Assembly (NCBI GenBank): GCA_963556495.2
Contig: OY747723.1
Coordinates: 16,779,501 to 16,843,500 of the forward strand
Origin: Valencia hispanica
Lineage: Eukaryota > Chordata > Actinopteri > Cyprinodontiformes > Valenciidae
Direction: 5' to 3'
Length of the DNA stretch: 64,000 nt
The notes under the pieces: generated by a model
What the model saw: the letters and a program-made list of their open reading frames with translations, nothing else
Database searches by the model: none
What the model was told of the DNA's origin: nothing
Translations under genes and position numbers: made by a program
Part shown: positions 1-16,599 of the stretch, one piece after another
Position numbering within the stretch: position 1 is the stretch's first letter
Layout of the letters: each line of letters starts with the position of its first letter

Positions 1-1230
1 AACTGGTTATTTATTTACTCTATGGTAGTTGAGATGGCGCAACAAGTATCTGCTCTTTCACTCTCAAGCTGAGGACTTTTGTTTCTATAGTTGTACATCA
101 TGGCACAGTTGGTAGCGTCACATCCCAGTGTCTTTTCTTCTTTTCTTCTTACATTTACAGAAACATGTAACTTCAGACATATTTTAGACAATTATTGTGA
201 ACATTTTTGTTTGCCCTGTTTATTGTTTTAGTTTCACTTTATTCAGTTCTCCCTTACTCCAACTGAGAATCCTAAAATAGGATCATGTTGTGACATCACA
301 ACTATTAATGCTCTGTTGAACCTGGGGATCTGGTAAATTCAGGAGTTTGTTCCTTTGAGTAACTTTGTGCTCTGCAAGATATTTTACGAATTTAAAATCC
401 ACAACTGTGGTACTCTGTGATGCATTCCCATTCCAATTTTATTGAAAAGAACCAGGAAAATTGCTTATGATTTATTACCTTTTATGAGGCAAGTTTTAGG
501 CAGATCCCCTCCCTTAAACACTTTATAAATTTGAGGTCTGTGGGGTGGAAGTATATCCGAAGCCCCTGCAGCTCTGCAGATTTACAATGCGCAGGAGAAT
601 AACAAGCCTCTGTGATTGCTCATTTTAGCTGGCAGAAGCAAGAGACCGGAGAATCATCCAAGAGGAAGAGACCCCTGGGGTATTGAGGAGAAAGAGGCAA
701 GCGAAACACGGTTCCTTCTGCAAAACCCAATTAGGAAATGACTCCCCGCACCTTGCACTTGGAAGCCCAGTAGAATGAGCTGAGAGATGGTAGAGTAATA
801 GGAAATTAGTGACTGCATGTATGTATGTATACGTGGAGCTTGCTTCATCCCTGTTTCACATCCTCATCAGTCGCCTTTAAGACACAGCCAAATGTCCATG
901 ACATTTAAAAAGGCTTATATTTTGACAGTTGTGCTTGATGCCAATTATTGTTTTGTGTATTGGATTTATTTTAGGAAGTAGCCAGTTTGATACCAAAGGC
1001 TTTAATGCAAATGTATGGAAATCAACTGATGACGTAAACGCACACACAAAGGCTACTAGTGGACTGGCTGATTCTGTGGCCAAATACTGTATGTCCTGGA
1101 AGCAATCTTGTTTTTATTAAAGACAAAGTACGTTGGGGGGTCATTCATACAAGTTAAAAAAATGTTTCACATTAAAACCACAAAGTTCAATGAATTCGAT
1201 GGGGATTTTGTGTGATAGGCTGACATAAAC
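1..1230. other. No gene recognised; AT-rich unique sequence
   Basis: No open frame longer than about 75 codons and no recognisable protein motif on either strand. A short run of ATGT units lies near 814-830. No mobile-element hallmark was recognised here. Confidence 0.5.
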
Positions 1231-1800
1231 AAGTGAAGTAACAGGAAAAAGATGGATGGTTAAGTTAGATGCAGAAATGATCTGGCATAACTGCAAACCT
1301 ACCAAGACTTGCAAATCACCCACACCAGAAGGCTTTGAAAGAAAAGTGTGAATCAGAGAAACAGGCAAGAGCCTTGCGCTAACTCTGGAGGAGCTGGAGA
1401 AATCCGCAGCTCAGGTGGGAAAATCTTCCCTCTCCACAACCACTTGTGGCATATCCTCTGGGGGAATCCCAAGGTGTTCCCTGGCCAGCTAAGACATATA
1501 GTCCCTCTAAAGTGGCCTGGGTCTTCCTCTGGGTCTTCTTCTGGTGAGACTTCCCTAGAACCTCTCACCAGGGAATGCGCCCAGGAGGCATCCTAACCAG
1601 ATGGCCAAGCCACCTCAGCTGGCTCCTTTCGATGTGGAGGAATAGGAAGATGTGACCGAAATTCACCTTTTTGACCTACATGCAGTATGTCATATGTGGT
1701 GGAAATTTACCACTATACATTACCCTGTACACACTGTCGATATAATAAAACATGGTAGAGGAGGCATCATGCTGTGGGGATGCTTTCCTTCTATACTGAA
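1231..1800 (+). mobile_element. Tc1-like transposon relic, split by an RTE fragment
   Basis: Two separated blocks read like the same Tc1 transposase gene. Block one (about 1231-1425) carries the stretch CATAACTGCAAACCTACCAA, then a GGAGGAGCTGGAGAAATCCG-type segment, which in fish Tc1 elements encodes the linker after the paired-like helix-turn-helix DNA-binding region. Block two (about 1645-1800) carries GGCATCATGCTGTGGGGATG, the highly conserved part encoding the SIMLWGC-like motif near the second catalytic Asp. About 220 bp of RTE LINE sequence in the opposite orientation separates them. No terminal inverted repeat was seen at either end and the reading frame is broken. The family is established knowledge; the orientation and split are read from the sequence. 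Confidence 0.75.
1426..1645 (-). mobile_element. RTE-type (Rex3-like) LINE fragment inside Tc1
   Basis: On the minus strand this reads as the C-terminal end of a fish RTE LINE protein. It has a WRDY-like region followed by LSWPGNTLGFPQ, against the usual L-AWERLGIPPEE. On the plus strand it holds GCATCCTAACCAGATGGCCA and the following CCACCTCAGCTGGCTCC, a familiar signature of this fish repeat. The 3' tail of GATG units expected for Rex3 is absent, so the fragment is truncated at both ends. It interrupts a Tc1 transposase relic. The clade name is moderately certain; LINE origin is more certain. Confidence 0.6.
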
Positions 1801-3560
1801 CCCTGAACATTTATTGTATGTACAATAATGGACAAAAGCTGCCTCTTCTTGAGGAGGTTGGTCACATGGTGAGGGCCAGTTTTTTTTTTCTTCTTTTTTT
1901 ATCTTTCTGTATGTTGGTGACTGGCAGTAAGGCCGATCTGTACTTGACAGATAGGTGGACCAGCTCTCTCATTGGTTAGACAGGAGCTGTGCAGCTCGGC
2001 AAGGTCCACCCAAATATGGCTGTCTAACCAATGAGAGAGCTGGTTACGTTCGAGGAGCAGCTGTGATTGGTTGAACTTGGTTTTCAGTGTGCTCAGGGAC
2101 CAGGAGGGTCACTCAAATGCTAAAAGGAGAGGGTAAACCATTTAGGAAATGCAATTGCAAAAAGGATTTGAAAATGAGAGCCGGAAAGAGAAAACGGATT
2201 TAGAAAAGGGAATAACTTTTTTAAATGTATGAAAAGGAAAGATATTTACAATCTCATTTATTAATTGTGTTATTTAATTCTCCATTTTGAAATAGGATTT
2301 GAAAAACAATTTCAAATCACAGTATTTAATAATCAAATAAAAAATACAATTTGCAATTCCTCTTTAGCATTTAAATTTAAAATGTGTTATTACAAAATGC
2401 TTTTCAAATGTGTCTTTTTTTGTATGGATTAATTGTTGAATTTGAAATTATATCTATCAATCCATATTTTTAATTCACAATTAAGCACTCCTCGTCAAAA
2501 TGCTTTATTGCTTTTCCAATGATCCCCGTAGTCCTCCACAAAAACGTGATGAAGAGCATCACAATGGGCCGACTGAGAGCCCATTGAAAATGACAGAGAC
2601 CCTCTTCACAACTTCCTGTATTGGTTCTTGATGTTCTGCAGATCAGTGGTGCAAGGGGTCTTTTGTCTCTGCTCTAAGACTTTGTAATGCCCTCTTTTTA
2701 TTAATCTGTTTTTAGGCATCAGCTTCAAAGTTATTAGCTAAAAAATTGTGTGGTTGTAATGTGACAAAATGTGAAAATACCCTGTAGGGACCATTTCTTT
2801 TCAATATTGTCGTTTACAGAAAGGTGGGTGTTTAGTTAGGGCTAAAGCGGCAAACGAATACATAACTAGAGTATGCTTTTTTAATTTCAATGCAGACATA
2901 CAACTACCTGACACACCCTGATGCTTTTGCTGCTTCACTGGGCTGAGCTCTTCCTTCAGGCGTTTAGAGTGAGCATGTCAAGTCAAAGTGTCTCTGGGAC
3001 AGATAACACGGCCGCGACGTTTTGCCGCCAAGTCAGATGACTGACGGGCACAGAGGCAATCAAAAATGGATAGGGATTGGCTCTGAACCCTGACGAAGAG
3101 CAAGGGCCTGGATCCGGTGAGGTAGCCATGGTTTAAATGGGAGGTGTGGGTGGTGAAAATTCCCATGCACAACTACAGACACACACACATCTGTTTATCC
3201 ATCTATCAAACATATGGTGCTGTCTCCGGGCTTATCGATAATTTATGCAACAGGTACTGTCATCCAAGCCATCTGATTGGTCCAAAAATGTGTTCAAGCT
3301 CTGCTGATATTTCCCAGAGCATGGCTGCCTATGCTTTATTGATTGCTACACCAACTGTTGCAGCGACAAGGGAGCTAGTTAGTGAGCAATGCTGCTCGCT
3401 GCTTTTCCTATTACTATGAAGGAAACCCTATTTAGGTGGTGTTAGAGTTGTGCAGAGCAAAACCTTAAATTGGTCTCCACAGCAAAGAATATCAACCATT
3501 TGGTGAGAGAACTTAATAGAAAACTTTTAAGAGTTTTTCAAAATTGAAAACATGCCACCG
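1801..3560. other. No gene recognised; hairpin and AT-rich low-complexity sequence
   Basis: No supported coding region. It holds the CCAAT hairpin described separately. From about 2130 to 2480 runs a stretch rich in AAATG, GCAATT and TTTGAAA words in both orientations, which looks like an old palindromic DNA element but cannot be classified. Confidence 0.45.
1959..2044. repeat. Perfect 24-bp inverted repeat carrying CCAAT boxes
   Basis: Bases 1959-1982 and 2021-2044 are exact reverse complements, with 38 bp between them. Each arm contains CTCTCATTGGTTAGACA or its complement, so a CCAAT box faces outward on each strand. A smaller inner pair, GGTGGAC near 1955 and GTCCACC near 2005, extends the symmetry. 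A third ATTGG lies just downstream near 2066. It could be the end of a foldback transposon or a divergent regulatory site. Confidence 0.8.
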
Positions 3561-4300
3561 TAAAAGAGCATAAAGTATTCCTACCCTTGGATCTATTTTT
3601 TTCACATTTTCTTGTTACAACTACAGACCTCAGGATTTTTCATTTGGATTTTATATAACAGGTCAACCCAAAATAGGGCATAAATATGCTGAAGGGTTTT
3701 CAACAGCTTTTACAAATATCTAAAAAGTCAGTTGTGCACCTGTATCTACTCGTCAAGAGTCTAAAATGTTTGCTCTTTATTCTTTTGCAAAATAGCTCAT
3801 GCTTAGTCACATCAGATGGAGAGTGCTTGCAAATGAATATTCTGATTTTTCCCAGATTCTGTTAGATTTTGGTCTGGGCTTTCACTAGGCCATTCTAACA
3901 CAGAAGTATGCTTTAATCTAAACCATTCCACTGTACCTCTGACTGTTTGTTAATGGTTCCTGTTGTCTCTTTCAGCCAGATTTTCTCAGATGTTCTTTTT
4001 TTACTTATCTATCTTGCCATCTGCTCTGACCTACTTCCCTTCTGAAAAAAAACAAACATTCCCACAGCATAATGCTCCCACCATAATTTTTCACCTTTTT
4101 TGATTGTGTGTTTGGAGTGAGTTAGGTTTTGGCCACACATAGTGTCTAGCATGTAGACCAAAAGGTTTGATTTAGGCAACTTTTATTTTGGTCAATTGTG
4201 CACTGCTTTGTGTTGGCCGATCACATAAAAGCCAAAAAACACATTAAAAAATTGTGCTTGCATCCTGAAAAAATATGGAAAAGTTCAGTTAGCGTGAAGA
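3561..4300 (-). mobile_element. Internally deleted Tc1-like transposon with both ends
   Basis: Both ends resemble the long terminal repeats of a fish Tc1 subfamily: AAAGTATTCCTACCCTTGG followed by CACATTTTCTTGTTACAAC on the left, and the reverse-oriented GCACTGCTTTGTGTTGGCC then AATATGGAAAAGTTCAG on the right. Between them, antisense transposase sequence can be followed through GGTCTGGGCTTTCACTAGGC (the SPDLNP region) to CCCACAGCATAATGCTCCCA (the region of the second catalytic Asp). The upstream DNA-binding half is missing. No open frame survives. It is a decayed, deletion-derived copy. Confidence 0.75.
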
Positions 4301-9185
<4,885 letters not shown>

Positions 9186-9310
9186 TGCATCGATCCATCC
9201 ATTGTCTTTACCCGGTTTTCAATGCAGTGTCGTGGAAGAGGTGGAGCTCTATCTCCACTGGTCAGTGGTCAAGAGGGGGGGTGCACCCTGGACAAGTCAC
9301 CAGTGGTTAC
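9186..9310 (+). repeat. Dispersed fish repeat fragment (CATCCATCC...CCCTGGACAAGTC family)
   Basis: ATCGATCCATCCATTGTC is followed by CCGG, a GTCGTGGAAGAGGTGGAGC stretch and GTGCACCCTGGACAAGTCAC. This order matches a very common teleost dispersed repeat whose other half has AACATGCAAACTCCACGCAG; that half is seen at 29.5 kb. The origin is probably a non-LTR element tail, but the class is uncertain. Confidence 0.6.
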
Positions 9311-12300
9311 TGCATCCCAAGATAATATGGGAGTTTTGCTACAGCTGGAATGTGTAAATGGACATTTGTGAAACTTTACTAAGCACTGTAATTTACAATT
9401 GCTGTAGATTTATCAGAATTAACTAATAAATTCCCTGATTCCCAAATTCAACAAAGACAGGTCGAACCCCCCTCTTTAAAACCCTACCAACCTATTTGTC
9501 AAATCCCCTCTGAAGAACATTTATTTGAAGACCAATCTCTGCAAACCACTAAAGTCTGGAATAAACGCATACCTCTCCCATTATATTTGCTACCCTAAAC
9601 ACTAGCTGCCTAATGGACAGCATTCAATCACAGCCTCCCATCAAAGTTATGGGTTGACATAAAACCTTGAGCACGAAACAGCCTTTTCTCTGTAGGCAGC
9701 CGCTGTCAAAGTGTTTCTGAGCCGAGCACTTAACCCTCCAGCCGCTCCAGTGCGACGGCTCAGTGACCGACAGTACAAGCTGGAGGTTGTATCCTGCAGC
9801 TCCCAAGGGAAAATCAGTGTTGGTGAGCGAGGATAAAGCTGGACATCTCAGTCTTTTTTCTTCTTTTTTTTTTACAGTAGAGACTGCAATTTCACAGAAC
9901 AACTTTCATTTAGGATTAGTATGATGTTTTTTTTTTTTGTTTTTTTTTTGTAACAGATAATAAAAATAATAGCACCAGGTCACAACACTAGCAGGTTGGA
10001 AAGTAGGTTACGTTTGTGTAATGATGAAAATGGGAACCAAGCCATATAATTTCCCTTTGTCTGATCTGTGCTTCGATATCATCTCGTAATGACCTATATT
10101 CTGAGTTCATCACTTCACAGCTGTGCCACATCTTTCTCCTCCTTTCCTCATCACCTAACTCTCTCCCTACTGTCATCCTGTTTTACCCCCCCCCCCCCCA
10201 ACACAAAATGATTCATAGTCTAATTGTCCAAATTCGCCACAAAATACCCCAAACTGGTCAAATAGAAAGCTGCATGAGACAAATGAAGAGGATGACGAAG
10301 AACCAGAAACAGGAGCGATGGTAAAGAGATAAGCGGGAGAGATTGCAAGCCAAAGAGGCTGACTTGTGAGCTATTTTTAGTCTCCAGCTGTGTGAGTCAC
10401 TCTGAAACAGAAGTGAGAACACCCAGTGGTAGATGTGAGCAGGGAGGGGATTGCAACGTGTCGTTTGCGACACACATCACGCTTTGAAGACTGTCTCTCC
10501 TCCAGGCCTGCTCGTATTAAATATATACACCAGTCTGGCTCACAATGCGGCAGTGGCATTAGATTAGCATAAAGCCCCATGGAAAATTATTCTTAATTGA
10601 GCGAGCCTTAATCTTGTGTTCTCAAGTGTGTCGAATGGGCATAGTTTGTCGTGTTTAGTTCACTCATGCAGCAGCTTTTATTGTCTCGGCTAAAACAAGT
10701 ATCTTATATCTGTTCATGGGATATAAGTCAAGCTTAGGTGCTGGTTTTAACTAGCTTAATACTCACTAAGATCTACCACAGGGGTTGATTTCAAGTGCAT
10801 GTTGTCCTTCAGGTCTATGGTTACATTAAGGTTTGGTTGTTCAAAATTGGGTACATTCAGAGAGCTGGTTGTAAAAAGATGTAGCAAACTGAATTGGCAG
10901 CCATTTGCATCTAGAATCTTTAAAGCCTCCATCTATGGTTTTGTCCCGTATTAAGAAATGATTAAGCACCGAAGCACTGAGCCATGCCTACTCTCTATGG
11001 ACAGAAAAACTGGGAGTACACATTAACGGCAACAACAGATTGATCCAAAGGCCTTGTCCAGAAAAGAGACAAAGTTAACACAAGAACTGAGTCAGACATG
11101 CTGTCTGCGGAAAGATAAACGGAGGGTACACAAAACTGAACTGAATTAAGTAATTGTGTTTTAACGTTGCAAAATTGAATTCTTTTTTTGCATGTCGGCA
11201 ACTAGGAAATATAATATGGGCACAAATTCCAGTCATAAAAATCTCGTAAACCAGAGTGCGCAGATGTTAAGAGTTTTGTAAACTTTTAAAATAACATGGT
11301 TAAGAATTTCCACTATATGAATGTGTGAAGAAAAGAAAAAACTACATCTACATTCCATAGATTGTAGATGTTGTGCTTGTGAATCAGAATGTTTAGTTCT
11401 AAGTACATCTTGCCGCCTTGTAAACCAAAATATCTCAGCATTTTCTTTATGCATCCATAGATGAGAATTACATAAACTCCACAAACACTGTGGCTTTTTT
11501 AATATAGTGACTAACTTTGGCAAATAATTTTTTTCTTCTTTTTCTTCAGACCACATCGCATGAGTTAATGTGTGAAGTAACAAAACAACGAAAGCCTCTC
11601 AGGGACACCTATTGTAGAAGAAAAGGTGATGGACAGAGTTACAGAATCCAATCAAAAGTAAAGAGAAGTGCCATTAAAGCCATCAAATACAATATCTTGG
11701 GTAAATCTAAAGACATATCTTGTGAAAACGTTCTCTCATATTCCTATGTGCTTGCGTTATAAAACTAGAGTTTTGTTTAGTGTTCGGCGCCGTGTAATTG
11801 ACAGCGAAGTGTAAAAACCTTGACGACTCCCTGGGTTTTAACTATGTTGTTTCACTTTTTCATAGTAGATTACTTGCTTTTATTCAGCTGTGAATCACAT
11901 AATCCGCACCATTGGCAGATGGCCTCAACAGGAATTGACTGTATTGCACATGTTTGTTGAAATGCGCAATAACAACTGCTCATGTTTTATTTGCCATGTC
12001 TCCACGGAGTCTTCCTCCCATGAAGGTAACTCTATTCTCGCTCTACACTCTTCCCTCACTTTTTGAAGGCAAGGATCATCCCTTGTTCTGCAGCAGTTAT
12101 GGCCAACTATAAGACAATGTACATGGTAGGCATGATTAAGGTGCTATTTGAAAGCTAAGCCCATTTGAACTCTGTTCCTCACCGCTCCCTTTCTGAATCA
12201 TCTTCTGAGAGCCACTAACATCCGTTATCTCTCTCACACCTGCCCTCATTTCTACTTGCCTCCCTCCACAGTCATCTCTTTGTCTCCTTTCATTTTTCCT

Positions 12301-13062
12301 TACAGTCAGAGGGTATGTTTCATTGGAGGATCAGGTAATTGTGTTTCTAACCCAGTTGAAGTTAAAACAGCACCAGGGAGGAGGCAATTTCTTTTGGAAA
12401 GGTGATTTGAGCCCGTGTGTGTATATGTGTGTGAGAGTGGGTGGCTGGTTTTGGAAATCAGAAATGATGCAGAAGCCTCCTGCTGAGTTAAACCCATAAA
12501 TACTGGATTGCATTTTTAATTTTTTGACAGTTCAAAGGGAGAAAAACCGTCAGGTGATGCAACTCGTATGCCACACTAGGCCTTCACCCGTTATATTTCC
12601 GATGAAAGGCTGCCCAATATTAGCAGTAATTGTAACGTTTTTCTCGGTGCTATTTGTTACATAATCTACACTGAATAAATAAAGTAAGGACTCTGCTTCA
12701 GAGCTAGGTTTACCATCCAATAAGCCCTTAACAAATATATCAGCTCCATGTTTCCAGTACTTCTAATCAAGTGACTAAAAAAAATCTAAAAGAGGACACA
12801 GTTCACAGCAAAAGCTAAAAATGTAGCCGAGTAATGTTTTTCTTTTTTCTTCACCCGATAGATTCATGCAGATGAAGTGTCATTAGTCTGAGTCTAGTAT
12901 GAATATGGATAGGTACATATAAAAAGAATGGGGAATGTTGAGGAAAAAGTTCAATATTTTTCAGCCATTTCAGAAAGTGAAATTTATATACATCTGTCAC
13001 GCACGAGTATCAAGCTTTTATTTCTTGATATGTTGGTGATTATGGCTTACAGATACCAGATA
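9311..13062. other. No gene recognised
   Basis: No supported gene or mobile element. It contains T-rich runs near 9850-9950, a 14-base C run at 10186-10199 and a pyrimidine-rich stretch near 12180-12300. Open frames up to 116 codons occur but show no domain, no codon pattern and no splice context that I recognise. Confidence 0.45.
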
Positions 13063-13097
13063 CCCCCCCCCCCCCCCCCCCCCTGTAAAAAAAAAAA
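13063..13097. repeat. (C)21 run followed by an A-rich run
   Basis: Twenty-one C residues at 13063-13083, then TGT and an A-rich tract. Such a run is a common site of sequencing and length error and a potential G-quadruplex on the minus strand. Confidence 0.95.
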
Positions 13098-13109
13098 GAA
13101 AATAATCAG

Positions 13110-13820
13110 TGTTTCAGGGAATTGAAACAGAACACAACTTAATGGCATGGAGGCATAAGCCTTTGGTTCTGCTGTGTTGACTGTGGACTTCAGAGAACAT
13201 AGCGGACCAACACCAGCAGACGACATGGCCCTGTGAGGTGAAGTGGCTCGACACAAGGAATGTAACATTTGTTGTTCATGTGTAGGATTTACTTGAGCGT
13301 AGTGGCTCTTGATGCGCTCCATCCTCAGTCCACTCCTTGTTAAGCTTCCTAAATTCTTCAATGAAGTTTTATTGACAAATCTTTAAAGAATTTGGTTATC
13401 TCTACTACTGATGTACCACCACAGTTTTTCTTCCACTGAACTTTCTGTGAATATGCTTAGATACAGCACTCTGTGAACAACTAGCTTCTGTACCTATGAC
13501 CTTTTGTGGCTTACCCTCTTTGTGGAGGTTATCAATGATTGTCTTCTGGACATTTGTACAGTCAGCAGTCTTCCCCATGATTGTGTAGCCTACTGACTAT
13601 TAGAGGCTCAGGAAACCTGTGCTGGTGTTTGGAGATAATGAGCAGGTTAGTGTGTGACTCCATGAGTTTCAAGTATGTATGTATGTACTATTTATTTTAC
13701 AATATTCATCATTTCTGACATAGAATTTTGTGTTTTTTTTCCTTTATCTGTAAGCCATAGTTCTCAAAATGACAATAAATAAATGCCTGAAGTGATCCTC
13801 CATGTGTAATGAGTCAGATA
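13110..13820 (-). mobile_element. Tc1-like transposon relic, second subfamily
   Basis: The minus-strand reading gives CSQSAVSKHIHRKFSGRKT-like sequence (about 13420-13500, helix-turn-helix end), then KNLG (13350) and AMSSAGVGPLC (about 13195-13230, near the second catalytic Asp). The leading region CAGTCTTCCCCATGATTGTG (13569-13588) is the start-codon area of this subfamily, and TGTAATGAGTCAGATA marks the outer end. Much of the catalytic half is deleted and the frame is broken. A second relic of this subfamily lies at 51.2-51.6 kb and a 5' scrap at 62.0 kb. Confidence 0.8.
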
Positions 13821-13929
13821 AATTGTAGGTTTGGTCATTGAGTGTCTCAGGATCCTGATTCTAGAGCTCAGCCTATCTACTAGGGGGAATTCTGATGCAT
13901 GTCATTGCTTCTCTGCATAGAAATTAATT

Positions 13930-14040
13930 CCTTGAGGGGTTTCAGGCAACTGATCAGGCTGCCTCCTGGGTGCCTCAGTTTGGAGGCTTCCAGTTCATTC
14001 TCTACTGGGAGGAGACCCCAGGGCAGACCCAGAACTCGCT
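13930..14040 (+). mobile_element. RTE-type (Rex3-like) LINE fragment
   Basis: GGCTGCCTCCTGGGTGCCTC followed by CTGGGAGGAGACCCCAGGGC and AGACCCAGAACTCGCT matches the C-terminal coding end of the fish RTE LINE also found antisense at 1.4-1.6 kb. It is truncated on both sides, with no tail repeat. Confidence 0.6.
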
Positions 14041-15309
14041 AAAGGGGCAGAACAGAACCTGAACACGAATATTTCAGACTCATTAACCTAAGCATTTTGC
14101 CTATAACCTTTTAAAGCCTGTGCAAGAAAGTGTCTATTTTTGAGCTTCTAACTTAGAATACCTCGAAATACATTTCAAAGGTTTCAAGGTTTTTCTCTGA
14201 GGGTACATCAATCTGCCATGATGATAACAAAGATTTATTGTCAGTCATGAAAATGCCCTGATCCTTGAGTATGAAATGTTTAGACTAAACCTCCTGTCAT
14301 ACTTTCTCTGTGTTTCAATTAAAGACATTTAATAAAGAATAACTACCTACTGTATCTCAACATACCTGTATTTAAATAAGCTCAAGCTGTTATAGTAAAT
14401 ACTGTGAGATACTAATTTTCCCAAAATTAGGCACAACGTTTCAAGAACATATCTGACATTTTTGTCTTGAATTTTTGCATGACTTTATAAAAATCTTGAT
14501 CCTGGCTTTCTCTCTGCTTTGAAAAGAGAAAGAGAAGAAATGTTGTTAAATATTCCCTGTCTGCAGACAGAAATGACTTGCAATAAATCAAGGATTGTCT
14601 GAAACGGATAAAAATCAATGCTTCCTATCTTAAGTTCTGCCCTGTTCTGCCTTGGCATGCCATTAGTGTCCAGATCCGACTGTGTCCTCCACTTGAATAT
14701 GAATGTGACAATAAGAAATCCTCTAAAAAAAAAGTTTATTTTGGTTAAAAGTTCCTTAGCTTACTGCTTGATCAGTATCTATCTTTTAAAGAGCTTAGCC
14801 TTTAAATTGATGGTGAAAAAGATGTTTTAGTATTATACCAAATCCTGCTTCTCCCTCAAACCTCTTGACTACTTTTTTTTCCCCAGTTCTTGATTCTGGT
14901 GAGTTTTTGTATAAGAGTGCCTTAACCAAATGTCTTTAGTCTTTTAATGTGGTGCATCATTGTGACCTAAAATTTATCCGAGGTTGTAGCCATCTCACCA
15001 ATTATTTTGATCTGTAAGTATATGAAAGTTAATCAATTGGATGACGTTTATTAAGGTTCTTCTTGGCTTGGTTCTACCTTATGTTTTTGCTTCACTGAAC
15101 AATCCGACTCTTGACACTGTTAGTATAATCTTTATCATCTGATTGTTCTATAGGGTTTGGACTAAATTGGGGAAAAAAGGCATTAAGTTTTGCTCTTGCC
15201 TTGGCTTCAAAACACTTTAAAAACTGAACTGGGTATATATGAAACCATCTTGCTGGATGACATTTGTTCCCTCGTAAATATTACACGCTGCCCATCCATC
15301 CAGAGAGTC
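14041..15309. other. No gene recognised
   Basis: Unique-looking AT-rich sequence without a recognised repeat, gene or RNA. Confidence 0.45.
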
Positions 15310-15990
15310 TATGTTTTTTATTATTATCTCATACTACTTAGTTCTTCAAGTAGTTGTTGTAGATCCTGATGGCTGTGGGCAGGAAGGCTCTCCTGTTGCA
15401 GTCCGTGTTGCAGTGAAACTGAAGAAGTCTCTGTCTGAAGACACTCTGTTGTTGTAGGATAGTCTCATGAAGAGGATGCTCGGGGTTGTCCATTTTTTTC
15501 CTGATTTTATAAAGAATCCTTGTTTGCATCATCATCTCCAGATGTTCCACAGTCGTCCCCAGAACTGAACCAGCCTTCTTTATCAGGTTGTTTACCCTTT
15601 TTAAATCCCTGGCTCTGATGCTGCTACCCCAACAGATGATGGCCGAAGTGATTACACTCTCCACAACAGACTTGTAGAAGACCTGCAGCATCTTGCTGCA
15701 CACATTGAGAGACCTAAGCTTCCTCTTGAAGCCCAGTCTGCTCTGTCCCTTCTTGTAGACGGCTTTACTGTTGAGTCTCCAGTCCAGTCTGTTGTCCTAA
15801 TCAACTCTGGGGTAATTGTACTCCTCAACCACTCCCACTTCTTCCTAAGCCTGTTTGTTCTGAAATCTACAATCATATCTGTTTTGTTTACATTCAAGGT
15901 AAAATGATTGTTTCCAAACCATGCCACAAAGTGATTCACCAGCCTGTGCTCAGTTTCTTGTCCATCTCTGATCCGACAACTGCATTAATT
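15310..15990 (-). mobile_element. Rex1-like LINE, 3' part
   Basis: The fragment covers the thumb/C-terminal part of a CR1-group reverse transcriptase and its 3' end. On the minus strand it reads FVAWFGNNHFTLNVNKTDMI, then a LGFKRKLRSLNVCSKML-like stretch in another frame, then FYKSVVESVITSAIICWGSS and RAFLPTAIRIYNNYL. This is the usual order for Rex1. The 5' two thirds, including the catalytic YxDD, are missing, as expected for a 5'-truncated LINE. At least one frameshift lies near 15700. Confidence 0.75.
15338..15703 (-). pseudogene. Rex1-like reverse transcriptase C-terminus (broken)
   Basis: An open frame of 121 codons with the Rex1 C-terminal signature: CWGSSIRARDLKRVNNLIKK (residues about 23-42), KAGSVLGTTVEHLE, then HPLHETILQQQSVFRQRLLQ and the end motif RRAFLPTAIRIYNN. 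Upstream coding continues in a different frame (15652-15939), so the gene is frameshifted. There is no enzyme activity to expect, because the palm domain is absent. This is one of the better preserved Rex1 pieces in the window. Confidence 0.75.
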
Positions 15991-16599
15991 TTTGCAGTTG
16001 ACAGGTGTTTGACTTGTAACGAAAGTTTGATGTGTACAGAGTTAAAAGGAAGGGATGAGAAATTTAAATTTCATGCAGAATTTAGGTAAAGAAGTTATAA
16101 TTATTCTAATTTTTATTCTATTTTACAAGCTCTATCTCTTTGTGTAATGTTTAATAAAATTCTTTCATTACAGCAAATAATGACAGTTGGAACTGAACAG
16201 ACTGACAAAAATGTTCTCTGATGCACCCAAAGCTGATTATAAAGCTGCCTCCAACATCGTACTGATTTATGAACCATCTGCAGTTATGGCTAGGAGTAGA
16301 ACTCTGAAGACAGCATTTATGATGGAAGGAAAATGGGGACAGCAAGAGGTGAAAATTGTGTAAAACTTATTTATACTCCTTGATCAAAAGCTATTCGGAG
16401 CTAATCTCAAAACATTCAAAGCTTAAGCCCTGACAGAAAGCACTTAGCCAGACCACAAGGGAGGTGAGACTAAAGCTTCTACTTCTCCAGTTTTTTTCTT
16501 CACTGCTCTAGAAATTTAACAGCTGACCGTATGAGATCTACCTGGTTTATTCAACCTTTTGGGACATAAACTGCAGATATGTGAAAATTGACTAAAGAG
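15991..16599. other. No gene recognised
   Basis: Nothing recognised. It may contain extra decayed LINE sequence next to the Rex1 fragment. Confidence 0.4.
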
